From positions 186,001-250,000 of the forward strand of contig CAZGOC010000001.1 in the NCBI GenBank assembly GCA_964527685.1: a stretch of 64,000 nt of DNA. Reading direction: 5' to 3'. The notes beneath the pieces were generated by a model. It saw nothing but the letters and a program-made list of their open reading frames with translations, was not told the origin of the DNA and made no database searches. This document shows positions 1 through 11,253 of this stretch, piece by piece (the first letter of the stretch is position 1; each line of letters opens with the position of its first letter). The translations under genes were made by a program, and so were the position numbers. This stretch comes from UBA7396 sp964527685 (lineage in GTDB: Bacteria; Patescibacteriota; Gracilibacteria; BD1-5; UBA6164).

Positions 1-205
1 TCATACTTGATATACTTGAAGACAATGAGTTCATGAAGTTTTAGTTTTGGGAGAATATTTAGAAAAAGATATTTTAAATATGTCCCCAGCATCTGAAATC
101 CATAAAGCAGCTGTGAAAGAGTGAATGATTACTATATTACAAGATGCTATATTAAAAGCAGCTATGTGAGAAACTACTTTAGAAGAAGCATTTAAATTAA
201 TATAA
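1..205 (+). CDS. pilB: Type IV pilus/type II secretion ATPase (PilB/GspE family), C-terminal fragment
   Basis: This is the last 67 codons of a cytoplasmic motor ATPase that powers pilus assembly or secretion; the gene starts left of the window. The visible peptide carries the family's C-terminal block GYTGRQGVHEVL, and its final helix reads GETTLEEAF. Three glycines of the block, including the GR glycine, are encoded by TGA. The stop lies 3 nt before the next gene, a phosphatase, and pilC follows that, so the three probably form one operon. The Walker motifs lie outside the window, so PilB cannot be separated from PilT or GspE. The adjacent pilC favours an assembly ATPase. Confidence 0.85.
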
Positions 206-208
206 TCT

Positions 209-2089
209 ATGTTTAAGTTTTTTAAGAAAAAGAAAAAAAATATTGATACTTCAGATATAAAAAACTTCAATAATATTTTAAAAATTATTGAAGATTTTAT
301 TGTTTTTGAAGAGTTTGACAAAGCATCTAAAGCTATTATGGAAATTATTTCTAAAGAAAATGATTCATTTAATTATTATATAGAAAATATAAAAGAAAAA
401 GAAAAAAATATTGAAATTAAAAAATTTAAAAATAAACTTCAAAAAATAGAAAAATTAAAAATTTTAAATGATAAGAAAAAAAAGGAATATCAAATAAAAT
501 TTAAACAAAAAAAGCAAAAAGAAGAAATAAAAAATTTAACAAATAAAGTTAATGAATATTTAAAAGAATGAAATTTTGATGAAGCAAATTATTTTGTTAA
601 TACATATTTAGAAAAAAACTCTTCTGATATAAAAATATTAAATATATGAAATGATCTAAAAAAAACTATAACTAAAGAACTTGAAAAATATAAAGAACAA
701 AAGAAAAAAGAAATTAAAAAAGATACTTTAAAAGAAGCTCAAGATCTTATTTGAGAGATTACTTTAAGTGATAATGATGTTAAAAAGGAAAAAGGTTCTT
801 TTTATCAAAATATTAAAAATAAATTTAGTTTTTATTTAGATTTTAAAAAAAGATATAGACAAAAAAAACTTTTAGATGATGTTAACCTATTATTACAAAG
901 TAAAAAAGAAAAAGATTTAGCAGTAGCAGAGGCTAAATTAAAATTAGTTCATTCTTGAAGCTCTAGAGAAATTAGAGATGAAAAAGTTTCTTGATATGAT
1001 ATTTATTGAAAAATACTTTGAGCTGATAAAGTTACTTGAGATAGTTTAGGACTTTCAAATAATAAAAAAGATCATATATTTTTTATTTGAGATGCAACTT
1101 GACATGGGATAAAGGCTTGATTTACTATATGACAATTAAATAAATATTTTTGAGATTTGTCTAAAAAATTAAAACTTGAAAATCTTGTAATGGAAATAAA
1201 CAATTTATTAAAACAAGATTTAAAAAGTTGAAATTTTATTACATCAATATTTTTCAATATAAATGATGAAGAAAAAAATAAAATTTCTTTTGTTTGAATG
1301 TGACATGAGCCTATGTTTGTATATAGAAATTCTACAAAGGATGTTGAAAAAATAATTCCAGGATGACTTGCTTCTTGAATAAGAATTATAAAAGAAATTA
1401 TTCAAGTTAAGAAAAAAGAAATTATTTTAAACGATGGAGATATATTGATTGCATATACTGACTGAATAGTTGAAGCAAAAAATTTGGATTGAGAAATGTA
1501 TTCTATTGATAGGATTTGAAGAAAATTAAAAGAATTTTCAATATCTAAAAATAGTTGAATTGAGGAAATATATGAAAAATTTTTGCTTGATTTAAAAAAT
1601 TTTACTTGATGAAAATGAAATTATTTAGACGATGTAACTATATTATTATTAAAAAGAAATAAAAATAAAGATATATTACAAACAAATACTCAAGTAGAAG
1701 AATTGTTATTAAAACAAAATATAGATAAAAAATATAAAAAGAAATTTTTATGAAAAACACTTGAAGAAATAAGATGAGAAATAGAAAAATCTCAAAAAGA
1801 AAATGCTTTAAAAAATATTATTAAATCGCTTGACTTGCTTTATACTACCTGAGAATTAACTAAATTAAAAACTGAATCAATTAGATATATTAAAGAGTGA
1901 TATATACATAAAAAAATAAATTTTTATTTGAAAAAAGCAATAGATAATGAAAGTATTTTTAAACAAAAACAAAAAAATCAAAAAATAAGAGATAAGTATC
2001 AAATATTAAATGATTTGTATAAAAAATGAGATTTTGAAACAGTAATTGCAGAGTGTTCTAATATAATATCTAAAAATTGAAATATATAA
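209..2089 (+). CDS. PP2C-type (SpoIIE/RsbU family) serine phosphatase with coiled-coil arms
   Basis: This 626-residue protein has a Lys/Glu-rich coiled coil (about residues 10-245), a PP2C-like SpoIIE/RsbU phosphatase domain (about 250-480), and a second charged helical tail to the end. The metal-binding motifs are intact: IGDATGHG (G294 to G300), GMGHEP, YTDG (416-419) and DDVTILLL (from D474). Enzymes of this family dephosphorylate phosphoserine on partner regulators, such as anti-anti-sigma factors. No signal peptide or membrane segment is seen, so it is probably cytoplasmic. It starts 3 nt after the pilB-like stop and is followed 9 nt later by pilC, so it probably acts on the pilus machinery. 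That role is inferred from context. The start is the first ATG; no Shine-Dalgarno sequence is visible. Confidence 0.85.
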
Positions 2090-2098
2090 TAAATAGTT

Positions 2099-3310
2099 AT
2101 GTTAAATAAAAATTTTTTTGATAAATACTGAAATTTTGAAAATAGGGATTTTTTGAATTTAATGCAAAAAGCTCAAAAATGACTTAAAAATAGAAAAAAT
2201 AAAAAAAAGTGATTAAATATAGAAATTACTTTATTTAATAGTGCATCAAAAAAAGAAGTATGGCAATTTATAAATAAATTATCTATTTTTATAAATTCAT
2301 GACTTGATATAAAATGAGCTTTATCAATACTTGTAAAACAAATTAAAAATCCATATTTAAAAAAAATATGAAATGAAATTAAGGTAAATATTGATTATTG
2401 AATTTGAATAAGTGAAACTATGTCACAATACCCAAAAGTATTTGACAATTTACTTGTTGCTTTAATATCAGTTTGAGAAAAAACTTGAAATTTATGAAAG
2501 ATTTTAGCAGAAATGGATAAAAAAATGCTTGAGGATATTGAGCTTAAATGAAAAGTTAAATGAGCTTTAATTTACCCAGTTATACTACTATTTTTAACAT
2601 TTGCAATGGTTACTTTTATGATGGTATTTATTATACCAAAAATAACTGAAAGTTTTGCTCAAACTTGAACAGAATTACCAGCTTTAACACAAGTTGTTAT
2701 TAATATATCAAATTTTTTTAGACATAAATGGTATATTTTATTATGATGATTTATTTGATTTATAATATTTTTTAAACTATTTAAAAAAACTTATTTTTGA
2801 GAGTTACTTTTAGGGAAAATAGCTATAAATTTACCAGTTTTTTGATACATAGTTAAACAATCAAATATTATTTATTTTATAAATTCATTTTCACTACTTA
2901 TGGAATCATGAGTATTGCTTTTGGAGGCTTTAAAAACATCAAGTCAAGTAGTTACAAATATACATTATAAAAAAGAAATTATTAGAGTAAAAAACGAAGT
3001 AGAAAACTGACTTACTATATCTAAATCGCTTTGATTAAATTTAGAATATGACACAAGTGTTTATATAAATAAATTATTTCCAGAAGAATTTGCTTATATA
3101 GTTAATACTTGAGAAGAGACTTGAACTTTAGCTCGAAGTTTGAAAAAAATATGACGAAATTATAGTAATGAGTTAAAAAGATATATATGAAATTTAGCAA
3201 CAATGCTTGAACCATTTATTATAGTTATAGTTTGATTTTTAGTTTGAACTATAGTTATTGCAATAATGCTACCTTTCTTTAAGTTATGAGAAATAGCTAA
3301 AAAAATGTAA
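2099..3310 (+). CDS. pilC: Type IV pilus inner-membrane platform protein PilC/GspF
   Basis: This 403-residue integral membrane protein is the platform that couples the motor ATPase to pilin insertion or extraction. It has the GspF duplicated layout: a cytoplasmic helical domain, a pair of hydrophobic segments near the middle, a second cytoplasmic domain, and a final membrane segment ending just before the C-terminus. Family signatures include ISVGEKTGNL in the first repeat, VNTGEETGTLARSLKKIG in the second, and TMLEPFIIVIVG before the last helix. Most of these glycines are TGA codons. It closes the pilB-phosphatase-pilC cluster and is followed by a terminator-like hairpin. Confidence 0.9.
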
Positions 3311-3330
3311 TACTAAAGAGTCTGTCTCAA

Positions 3331-3359
3331 AAAATCCAAGCGAATGCTTGGATTTTTTC
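3331..3359 (+). terminator. Rho-independent terminator after pilC
   Basis: An 11-bp perfect stem, AAAATCCAAGC with GCTTGGATTTT around a GAAT loop, runs into a T tract 21 nt after the pilC stop. The preceding bases GAGTCTGTCTC also resemble a transposon end, so the hairpin may be part of the neighbouring IS remnant. Confidence 0.7.
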
Positions 3360-3429
3360 CTATTTTAAGTAAAAACTCTAAAAAATTCTAGAAAATTAAG
3401 ATTTTCAAAAGCAAGATCTAAAAAACTTC

Positions 3430-4329
3430 CTAAGAAGCCTTAAATTTAATGATTTTTTTCAAATTATGAGCTAAACTTATTAAATTCCACTCTATTTGAA
3501 CTCACTCAAATCACCTCAACAAAAACCTTTCAAATCAAAGATTTCTTTTTATATTTCCAAAAACTGGTTCTACACAAGTTCATCTTTTTTTGTAAATTTC
3601 TTTTCATTCCTCAGTATATAATCTATCATCATTTTCTTTGTAAATATTTTTTAGATTAGTATCAACATAAAGAAATTTATTTCTTCAATTATCTAGTTTT
3701 GTGTAGTAAAGTTTTGCTTTGTAATCTTCTTCTTTTTGCTCATTTTGTTCTTTTTTTCTAGGTCTTCATTTTTTTCAAGTTCAATCTAGTTTTCACATAA
3801 ATTACTTAAATTTAAAAATATTTCACTCTTTATCTGTGTAAGTATCTTTTTCTTTATCATAAATAAAATCATCTAAACTTACTCAATTATTTTCAGGATG
3901 TGGAATATATCAAAGTATTTGATTTTCTTTTAGATATATATAGTTTTCTTCATTTCAATATCATTTATCAGCAAGGAGTTTATCTATTTTTATTTCTTTG
4001 AAATTATATTTTAGTTTTTTTAAAATTGGAATTAGTTCATTAGAATCATCAGCTGAATTTGGAACTGTAGTTTTTAGTTTATTTGCTAGTTTTCTACTAG
4101 AAAAAGTTTGGTTCATATATCAGTGGAAAAGTATTTTTAGAAGCATTTTTGGATTATATGCAGGTCTTCATTTTCAATTTATATTTTTGTTATATTCATT
4201 ATATAGTTTATTTAGATTTAGTTCATTTATTATTTCACTTAATATTATTGCCTCATGTTCTTCTCAAAGATATTCTTTAAAACTTGGTGGTAGTAAAAAA
4301 TCTTGATTCTCATTATATTCTTTAAACAT
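3430..4329 (-). pseudogene. IS1182-family transposase, internally deleted and interrupted by a stop
   Basis: The reading frame is 300 codons. Its N-terminus matches IS1182-type transposases: a LLPPSFKEYLEEHE-like start, then GRPAYNPKMLLKILFHGY at about residues 53-70, then SSRKL. Right after this it jumps to SADDSNELIPILKKL and LLADKGYGNEENY, which belong to the later part of the catalytic domain. The segment with the first catalytic aspartate is therefore missing. A TAA stop (KFK*FMGK) also breaks the frame roughly two thirds of the way along. The C-terminal GTCVEPVFGNIKRN and LISLAHNLKKI are typical of the family. The copy is dead. Possible left-end bases GAGTCTGTCTC lie near 3319, and no matching right end is visible. 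Confidence 0.8.
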
Positions 4330-4362
4330 AGTTTTAATTGTTATTTTATATTTTTTACATTT

Positions 4363-4401
4363 TACTAAAAAAAATACTAAATCTAATAGATTTAGTATTT
4401 T
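4363..4401 (-). terminator. Terminator of the prepilin gene
   Basis: A 13-bp perfect stem (AAATACTAAATCT paired with AGATTTAGTATTT, loop AAT) is followed on the minus strand by a run of eight T. It lies about 20 nt beyond the prepilin stop codon. Confidence 0.8.
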
Positions 4402-4419
4402 TAAGTTTAAATTAAATTA

Positions 4420-5067
4420 TTAACTTCAGTGGATAGTAATGATTCTATCACCAGTAGAATCAGTGATGGCAGCTCCTATAGCACAAACATCATTTAATAT
4501 TCAAGTAGCTGTTTTTAATGCATTATTAATACAATCATTAGCAGCTCAAGAAGGATCATTTTTTAATTTAGATGTTCTCATAAGTCAATTTCAAGTTTCC
4601 CATCTCCAATTATGAGCTCAATTATCTCTTTTTCAATCAGAATCTACTTTTCATTTAGATTCAAATCAAGTAGATAATATATAAGTTCAATAACTTATAC
4701 TATTATCATCTGTTCATACAGCATATGAATAAACACAAGCCGCTGCCGCTCAATCAGCCCCTGATTTATCTCATTTATTACAAGTTTGTCAGTTTTTTGG
4801 ATCTCTAGGCATTTTTGGTAGATAAGTAGCAGCAGTTATATTAGCTCCATTATCAAATTGATTAGGGTGAGGATATTCTCAACTATCTTGATATACTTGT
4901 TCTACAGCAGCTTGAAGAGCTTTCATGTCATTAATTCTTGTTGTATCTCTTGCTTTTTGGATTTGAGAAGTGTAAGTAGCAGTTGCTCAAGTTGCAAGTA
5001 TACCGATAATAGTAATAACTACTAAAAGTTCTATTAAGGTAAAACCTTTTTTGTTTTGTAATTTCAT
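4420..5067 (-). CDS. Type IV prepilin-like protein (PilE/GspG class)
   Basis: The 215-residue protein begins MKLQNKKGFTLIELLVVITI, a textbook class III prepilin leader. Cleavage would fall after G8, before F9, with E13 as the methylated-pilin glutamate, followed by one hydrophobic N-terminal helix. The rest is a hydrophilic globular domain with several cysteines. It is the likely pilus subunit or pseudopilin for the PilB/PilC machine just upstream. The gene is on the opposite strand with its own terminator, so it is transcribed separately. The family rests on the leader only; the globular part gives no closer match by eye. Confidence 0.88.
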
Positions 5068-5180
5068 AATATTATTATTAAAAAAATAAATTACACTTTT
5101 GTATTTTATTTTTTTTTGTTTTTTTGTCAAATTTTATACTTAAACTAAGTATTTGACAAAATAAAAATGTGATTTATGAT

Positions 5181-5249
5181 ATGTGATATGAACCCCAAAA
5201 AGTAGAATAGAAAAAAAGATTATTCTACTTTTTGGGGTTCATATCACAT
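5181..5249. repeat. 69-bp near-perfect palindrome related to IS3 ends
   Basis: Two arms of about 29 bp, each starting ATGTGATATGAACCCC from the outside, flank a short A/G-rich loop. The arm resembles both ends of the IS3 remnant at 36608-37117, sharing TGATATG, a C/G run, AAAAAGTA and GAATAG. It looks like two IS terminal repeats joined head to head, as in a MITE. It lies between two minus-strand genes and could also act as a terminator. Confidence 0.75.
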
Positions 5250-5263
5250 TTAGACTTTATTTT

Positions 5264-6751
5264 TTAATTTTTAAATCAAGCTATTTCAATATCAAAAGTT
5301 AAATCTTTTCAAACTAAGAAATGATTTAAATCAATTTTTACACCATCTTTTGTAACTTCTTTTATTTCAAATTCTCAATACATTGTTGGTAGTTTTGTTC
5401 AAACTTCTAGTTTATATCAAGCATCTTCAAATTGTTTTAATTCTTCTTTTTTAACTTCTTGAACTTTAGTAGGATCATATTCTCAATAAGCATCTTTTGC
5501 TTTAAGGTTTAAAGTTTTTTTCTCTCATAATTTCATTCATACAACTCATGCATCAAATCAAGGAATCATTTTTCAAGCTCAAACTTCAAATTCTATTGGC
5601 TCTCATCTTGAATATGAATTATCAAATTCTTTTCAATCAGCAGTTGTTTTTCAAATATAATTTACTTCTACTATATCTCAAGCTTTTACAATTCTATTTT
5701 TATCAGCTTCTTTTTTTAGTTCTGCTTTAGAATCTAATTCTTTTTGAGCTTCTTGTAATGAAAATTTATATGGTTTTAAAGAAGTTCAATCAAATTTTAC
5801 AATTTCTATTCAAATAATTTTTACTTCTTTTTCTGGTTTATCATTTGCATCTGTTTTTGATTTTGAAATTTTTTCTACATTATCATATCCATTAACAACT
5901 TGTCCAAAAACTGTATGTTTTTTATTTAAAAATGAATTATTTGCTACATTTATAAAAAATTGGCTTCAGTTAGTATTTGCTCAAGCATTTGCCATTGAAA
6001 GACTTCAAGTTAGATTTTGTAAATTGTCTACAAATTCATCTTCAAATTCTTTTCCATAAATACTTTCTCATCACATTCAAGTTCCTTGTGGGTCTCATCA
6101 TTGTATCATAAAATCTTTTATAACTCTATGAAATGTAGTTTGATTATAATATCAAGTTTGAGCTAAAGCTAAAAAGTTATTAACTGCAAGTGGTGCTTCT
6201 TTTGGAAATAATTTTATTTCAATTTTTCAATTAGATGTTGTTAAAATCACTCAAATATCATCTTTTTTAAATCATGATGTTTGGTATGTAGTATCTATAG
6301 TTTTCATATCGTTAGTATTATTTGTAATTAATTTAGCTTTTAATTCATCATAAGTAAGTTTTCATCAACAAACTTTTTCTTCTAATTTTCCATTTTCATC
6401 ATATATAACATAACTTGGAACATATTCACATTTTTCTCAAGTAGTTTTTTCATATGTTGTTGGTAGAGATAAGTCTTGAGGAATAATTAAATCTCAAGAA
6501 AATTTCTTTTTATCAGTATTTATAAGTTGCATATTTACTTGATCTTTAAAATCTCTATAAAATTTATCTAAAACTGGGACTTCTGCCTTACAGTGAGGAC
6601 ACCATGAAGCCACAAATCATACATAAGTTTTTTTTCAGTTTGTTGTAACTTTTTGTATGTCAATATTTGGATCACTTTCTGTTTTTGTTCAACAGCTTGT
6701 TAATCAAAATACTGTAAATAATAAAATCATTGTAAGTAATAATTTTTTCAT
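5264..6751 (-). CDS. Lipoprotein fusion: thioredoxin-like, cyclophilin and FKBP domains
   Basis: This single 495-residue frame holds three folding catalysts. Residues 1-20 are a lipoprotein signal ending GLTSC (C20 lipidated). A TlpA/thioredoxin-like domain follows with W50-C51-P-H-C54. A cyclophilin-type prolyl isomerase spans about 150-330, with FHRVIKDFMIQGG from F207 and GSLSMANAG then SQFFI. An FKBP-type isomerase spans about 345-495, with GDIVEVNY, GKMIPGFDAGVVGMKLGE and AYGEYD. It should sit on the outer face of the cell membrane and help fold exported proteins by disulfide and proline chemistry. The frame was followed codon by codon and has no break. The start sequence is duplicated in-frame at the cyclophilin junction, M149. 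Confidence 0.85.
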
Positions 6752-6823
6752 ATCGTTAGTATTTTAAAAAATAATATAATTATTATAGGGAAATTTATTT
6801 TATTTCAATTTTTGTTTATATTT

Positions 6824-9800
6824 TTAATTTACTTTTTTTAAATTTATACTTTTAATTTTAGTTTTTTTAGTAAAAAACATCATCTTAAGTAAATAATTTA
6901 AAAAATCATTATCTCAATTAAAGTTTCTACAAGCCGTTTTTATAACTGTTAAATCCTCAACTATAAATAAAACCTTCTCATCTAAATCAAGAAATTTCTT
7001 TAAATCCTCTACTTTCATATCTTTTTTAAAAGTTATTTTATATAAAACTCACTCTCTTTTTATATGTTTTATATTATAATTTGGGCTTTCTAGTTTTAAT
7101 TTAAGTAAATTAAATAAATTTTCACTCTCTTTTGGGATATCTTTATTAAAGCTTTTAAAATCATTTATTAAATTTTCTAAATCATCTAACTCACTTATAG
7201 TTTCTATTTCTTTGTAAAATTCAAGTTTATCTAAATCATTTTCAAAAAAATTATCATCTAAAAATGCAGGTATATTTAAATCAATTATAGTTTGTGGTTG
7301 TTTTTCTATTTTGAGCCCAGTCTCAAAAGATGATTTTAATTCTTGCATTTTTTCTTCAAGCATTTTTAAATATACAGAAATTCAAACTTCTGATGTCAAT
7401 CAAGATTGATTTAATCATAAAATATCTCCTCATCATCTTAATTCTAAATCTCTCATTGATAGTTCAAATCAAGCTCAAAGATATGAATATTCAACTAAAG
7501 TTTGAAGTCTTTTTGCCCCATCTTCACTTAAAGAATCTCATTTATAAAGCAAATAACAAGCTCAAAGTTTGTCTTTTCTTCAAACTCTTCATCTTAACTG
7601 ATGAATTTGACTTACTCAAAATTTATAAGCATCGTTTATAATGATTGTATTTACATTTGGAAAGTCAATTCAGTTTTCTATAACAGTTGATGAGAGTAAT
7701 ATATCGTATTTTTTTTGTTTAAAATCTAGTATTCTATTTTCAAGTTCATCTCAATTAAGCTGTCCGTGAGTTATAACTATTTTTTTATCTAGAAAAATAT
7801 TTTGTAATATTTTTGCCATACTTTCAATAGTTGTGACTCTATTGTGAATAAAAAACACTTGTCATCAATTTGCAAATTCTTTATTACAAGCTTGAAATAT
7901 AATATTTTCATCAAATTTTGACACAAAAGTTTCAACTCATTTTCTCCCTTGCAGAGGAGATTGTAGTATTGAAATACTTTTTATTCAAGACAATGCCATA
8001 TTTAAACTTCTTGGAATTGGTGTTGCAGACATAGAAAGTAGATCTATATTTTGTTTTAATTTTTTAATTTTTTCTTTATCATTTACTCAAAATTTGTGCT
8101 CTTCATCAATAACTAAAAGTCATAAATCTTTGTATTCTATTTTTTCACTTAATAGTCTATGTGTTCAAATAATTAAATCTATTTCTCAAGATTTTAATTT
8201 TTTTAAAATATTTTTTGCTTCACTGTTTGTCTGAAATCTTGTTAAAAGCTCTATATTTATAGGAAAAGATGAAAATCTTTCAACTGCTTTTTGATAATGC
8301 TCATATGACAAAACAACTAAAGGAGAGATTAAAATTGATTGTTTTTTATTTAAAAATGCATTATAAATTGCATTAAAGGCAATTTCTGTTTTTCAAAATC
8401 AAACATCTCAAACAAGCACTCTTTCCATTGGAAATTCTTTTTCCATATCAGTTACAATTTCTTCAATTGCATTTATTTGTCAATCAGTATAAACATACTC
8501 AAAACTATTTTCAAACTCTCTCATTTTTTCTACATTATAGACAAATGAAAATCATTTTTGTAGTTTTCTTTTTGCATATATTTCAAGTAATTCCATAGCT
8601 ACGATTTGCACATCTTTTGAGACTTTTTCAAGTTTTTTTGTCCATTCTTTTGTCGACAATGCTGTAAGTTTTGGATTTTCTTTTCAAATATATTTTGATA
8701 CTCTTGAAGTTTCTGTTATAGGAACAAATAATTTGTCATTATTTAAATAATCTATTTCTAAATACTCTTTTATATCTTTTCAAACTTCTTTTTTAATAAT
8801 TCATTTAAAAACTCAAACTCAATGATCTATATGAACTACAAAATCATCTTGTTTTATAGATAAAAGCAAGTCAATATTTTGAGAAAGTGATTTTTTTAGT
8901 CTTTTTTTTGTAAAAATTTTAAATAAATTATCATCACAAATAATTATTTCCTTTGGTGTTTCAAATGATTTTAAAATATTTAAATTTGTTTCAAAAACTA
9001 AAGCACTTAAATTATTGTATTCTAAAAAATTATTTATATTTTTAATATTTTTTGTGTATATAGATACTTTTTTATTTCATTTTAAAACTTTTATAAATCC
9101 ATCAATATCATTTAAAAAAATATCTTTTATTTCAAGTGAAGTTTGATTTAAATTTGGGTTTTTTAATATATCAAAAGAAGTTGTATTTTTAAGGTTTTCT
9201 AATTTTTCAACTCAAGAAAGTATGTCTATATTGTCTAAAATGATGTGTTTTTCTCAAAATAAAGCCAAAATCTCTTGATTAAAATTATCATTTAAATCAT
9301 AAAAATTTATTTCTTTTTGATTTCAAAAAGTTATTTTTTCAAGCTTTTTAGAATTTATTCAATTTTCTAAATAAATATCTTCAACAATATCTCAAAAAAA
9401 GCTAATAATTATAGTTTTATTTAAAGATTTATTTTTTATATGCAAAGTATCTCAAAGCTTTTTATAGCTAAAATTTTCTAAAAAATCTCAAAAATTATAT
9501 CAAAACTCACTTAATTTTTTTATAATTTCATCTATTTCTATTTCTTGATTTTTAACTATTGTAATTGAATTTTTATTTTCTATTTCCCAATTATTTGGCA
9601 ATTTTGCAAAAAAAATATTATAATCAACTATATAGTTTTCTAAATTATTTTTTAATCCATCTATTAAATCTCCCAAGGTTTTTATCTCAACGATATGACT
9701 ACCTAGGAAGTTTTGAATTAAAATATTTTTTTTAATATCTTTATCTTTACAAATTATAATTGATTGTTTTAGATTGTCTTTAATTAAAATATTTTTATAA

Positions 9801-9829
9801 AATATGTTTTGAGTGTTTAAGTAGTACAT
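6824..9829 (-). CDS. mfd: Transcription-repair coupling factor Mfd
   Basis: Mfd is an ATP-driven translocase that removes RNA polymerase stalled at DNA damage and recruits excision repair. This 1001-residue protein has a degenerate UvrB-like N-terminal half and the CarD/RNA-polymerase interaction domain (DDFVVHIDHGVGVFKG). The superfamily 2 helicase core shows Walker A GDVGFGKTEIA, the DEEHKFG box, SATPIPRSLNMA, and a late motif reading QLRGRVGRKDKLG. The C-terminal TRCF domain contains ELDDLENLINDF. It is shorter than the roughly 1150 residues of E. coli Mfd, mostly in the N-terminal part. The upstream PhnA-like gene stops 1 nt before the start. Confidence 0.93.
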
Positions 9830-9830
9830 T

Positions 9831-10034
9831 TTAAACTTTCTTAAAAAATTCTGTTTTTAAAACCATTTTCCCTGATTCAATTACTCATTCTTCATCTGTT
9901 AATTTGATATTTTTAAATTTATCTCATCTTTTTATATCAGGAGCTCATTTTACTTTTAGGTCTTTAATTGCAATAACTGTATCTCAATTGCTTAATATAT
10001 TTCAATTAGCATCTTTTATAATTATTTCGTCCAT
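9831..10034 (-). CDS. PhnA/YjdM-like small protein
   Basis: This is a 67-residue protein with the pattern IKDANGNILSNGDTVIAIKD and LKVKGA, then KRGDKFKNIKLTD. It corresponds to the C-terminal SH3-like domain of the PhnA (YjdM) family. The N-terminal zinc ribbon of full PhnA is absent. Its biochemical role is unclear in any organism; despite the name, phosphonate breakdown is not established. It ends 1 nt before mfd and shares that transcription unit. It is divergent from tsaB, with about 130 bp of AT-rich sequence between. Confidence 0.75.
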
Positions 10035-10164
10035 TTTTTTAAATTAATTAAATATTAAAACTAATATAACAAAAATTAATTATTTTTCAATAAATAAACT
10101 TAATATAATACTTGATTTATAACAAAAATTATATAAATTATGTCTATATAATAATAAAAAACTT

Positions 10165-10719
10165 ATGAATTTATTTTTAAATACTATTTCAAAAATTTGA
10201 AAAATTATTTTGTTTGATGACAATAGAAACATAATTTCATCTAAAGATTTTGAAGTTTTATGAAAAGAATCTACTTTACTTATAGCAAAAGTAGACGATT
10301 TTTTAAAAGAAAATAATACTTTTTATTCAGATTTAGAAAATATTGTAGTTGTAAATTGACCTGGAAGTTTTACTTGAGTAAGAACAACAACTTTAATGGT
10401 AAATACTATTAATTTTGTAAATAATAAAAATATAACTCCTATAAATTATTTTGAATTATTTGACAACTATCCTATTATAAAAACTTCATCAAAAAGAGAT
10501 AGTTTTTTAGTTTTTTCTAAAGACTCAATAATTGAAATTATGTTAAATGATGAAATTGAAAAAAAACTTAAAAATATAAGCCTCTATTATTGAGATTTAA
10601 AAATTGATGGGAAAAATAATATTGAAGATATTGATTATGAAAAAATTATAAAAAATATAAAGTTAAAAAATGAAAAAATTATAAAACCTTTTTATGTAAA
10701 AAAACCTAGTATTTCTTAA
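10165..10719 (+). CDS. tsaB: tRNA threonylcarbamoyladenosine biosynthesis protein TsaB
   Basis: TsaB is the scaffold partner of TsaD in making the t6A37 modification of ANN-reading tRNAs. The 184-residue frame shows the family signature VVNGPGSFTGVRTT, with FTGVR preceding a helix, and an N-terminal ASKHA-like strand (MNLFLNTISKIGKIILFDD). It is somewhat short and lacks the long C-terminal part of E. coli TsaB. The first ATG after an AT-rich promoter-like region is used. The next gene starts 9 nt downstream. Confidence 0.88.
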
Positions 10720-10728
10720 AAAAAGTTT

Positions 10729-11187
10729 ATGAAATTAAAAGAAAATGAAAAAATTATTGAAGTATTAAAACCTAATTATTTTACAAAAATAATTTTATTT
10801 ATTTATCTCTTTATATCTATTTTAATTACTTTAAGCATTTATTTTATATTTTATGATTATAAATTAATATTAATAATTTGTATTTTGCTTATTTTAAGTT
10901 TTATAATTTGATTTTATTATTTATTTATAAATTTTGAATTAAAGGTTGTTGTTTTAACTAATTTAAAAATAATTTATGTTAAAAAAAATAATATATTTGA
11001 ATCAAAATACGAAAGTATAAACTACTTAGAAATAACTAAAATAAAAGCAAGTCAAAATGGTTTTTTAAAAAATTATTTTTGATATTGAGAAATTATTTTA
11101 GTTTCAAAAGATAGTGAAATTATTTTAAAATATATAGATAATCCTTTAGAAAATGCTTGAAATATAAATGATTTTTTAAAATCATAA
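10729..11187 (+). CDS. Membrane protein with bacterial PH-like domain
   Basis: This 152-residue protein has a short cytoplasmic N-terminus, two adjacent hydrophobic segments (about residues 18-65), then a beta-rich domain reading VVLTNLKIIYVKK and SINYLEITKIKA. The layout and the LTNxKIIY strand match bacterial PH (DUF304, bPH2) proteins, which are mostly of unknown function and sit at the membrane. It lies 9 nt after tsaB and 66 nt before gatA. The family is assigned from pattern only. Confidence 0.65.
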
Positions 11188-11253
11188 AAATATAACTTTT
11201 ATTTTTTAAAAAATAAATATAATAATTCAAAGTTTAAATGTTAAAATAAATTT

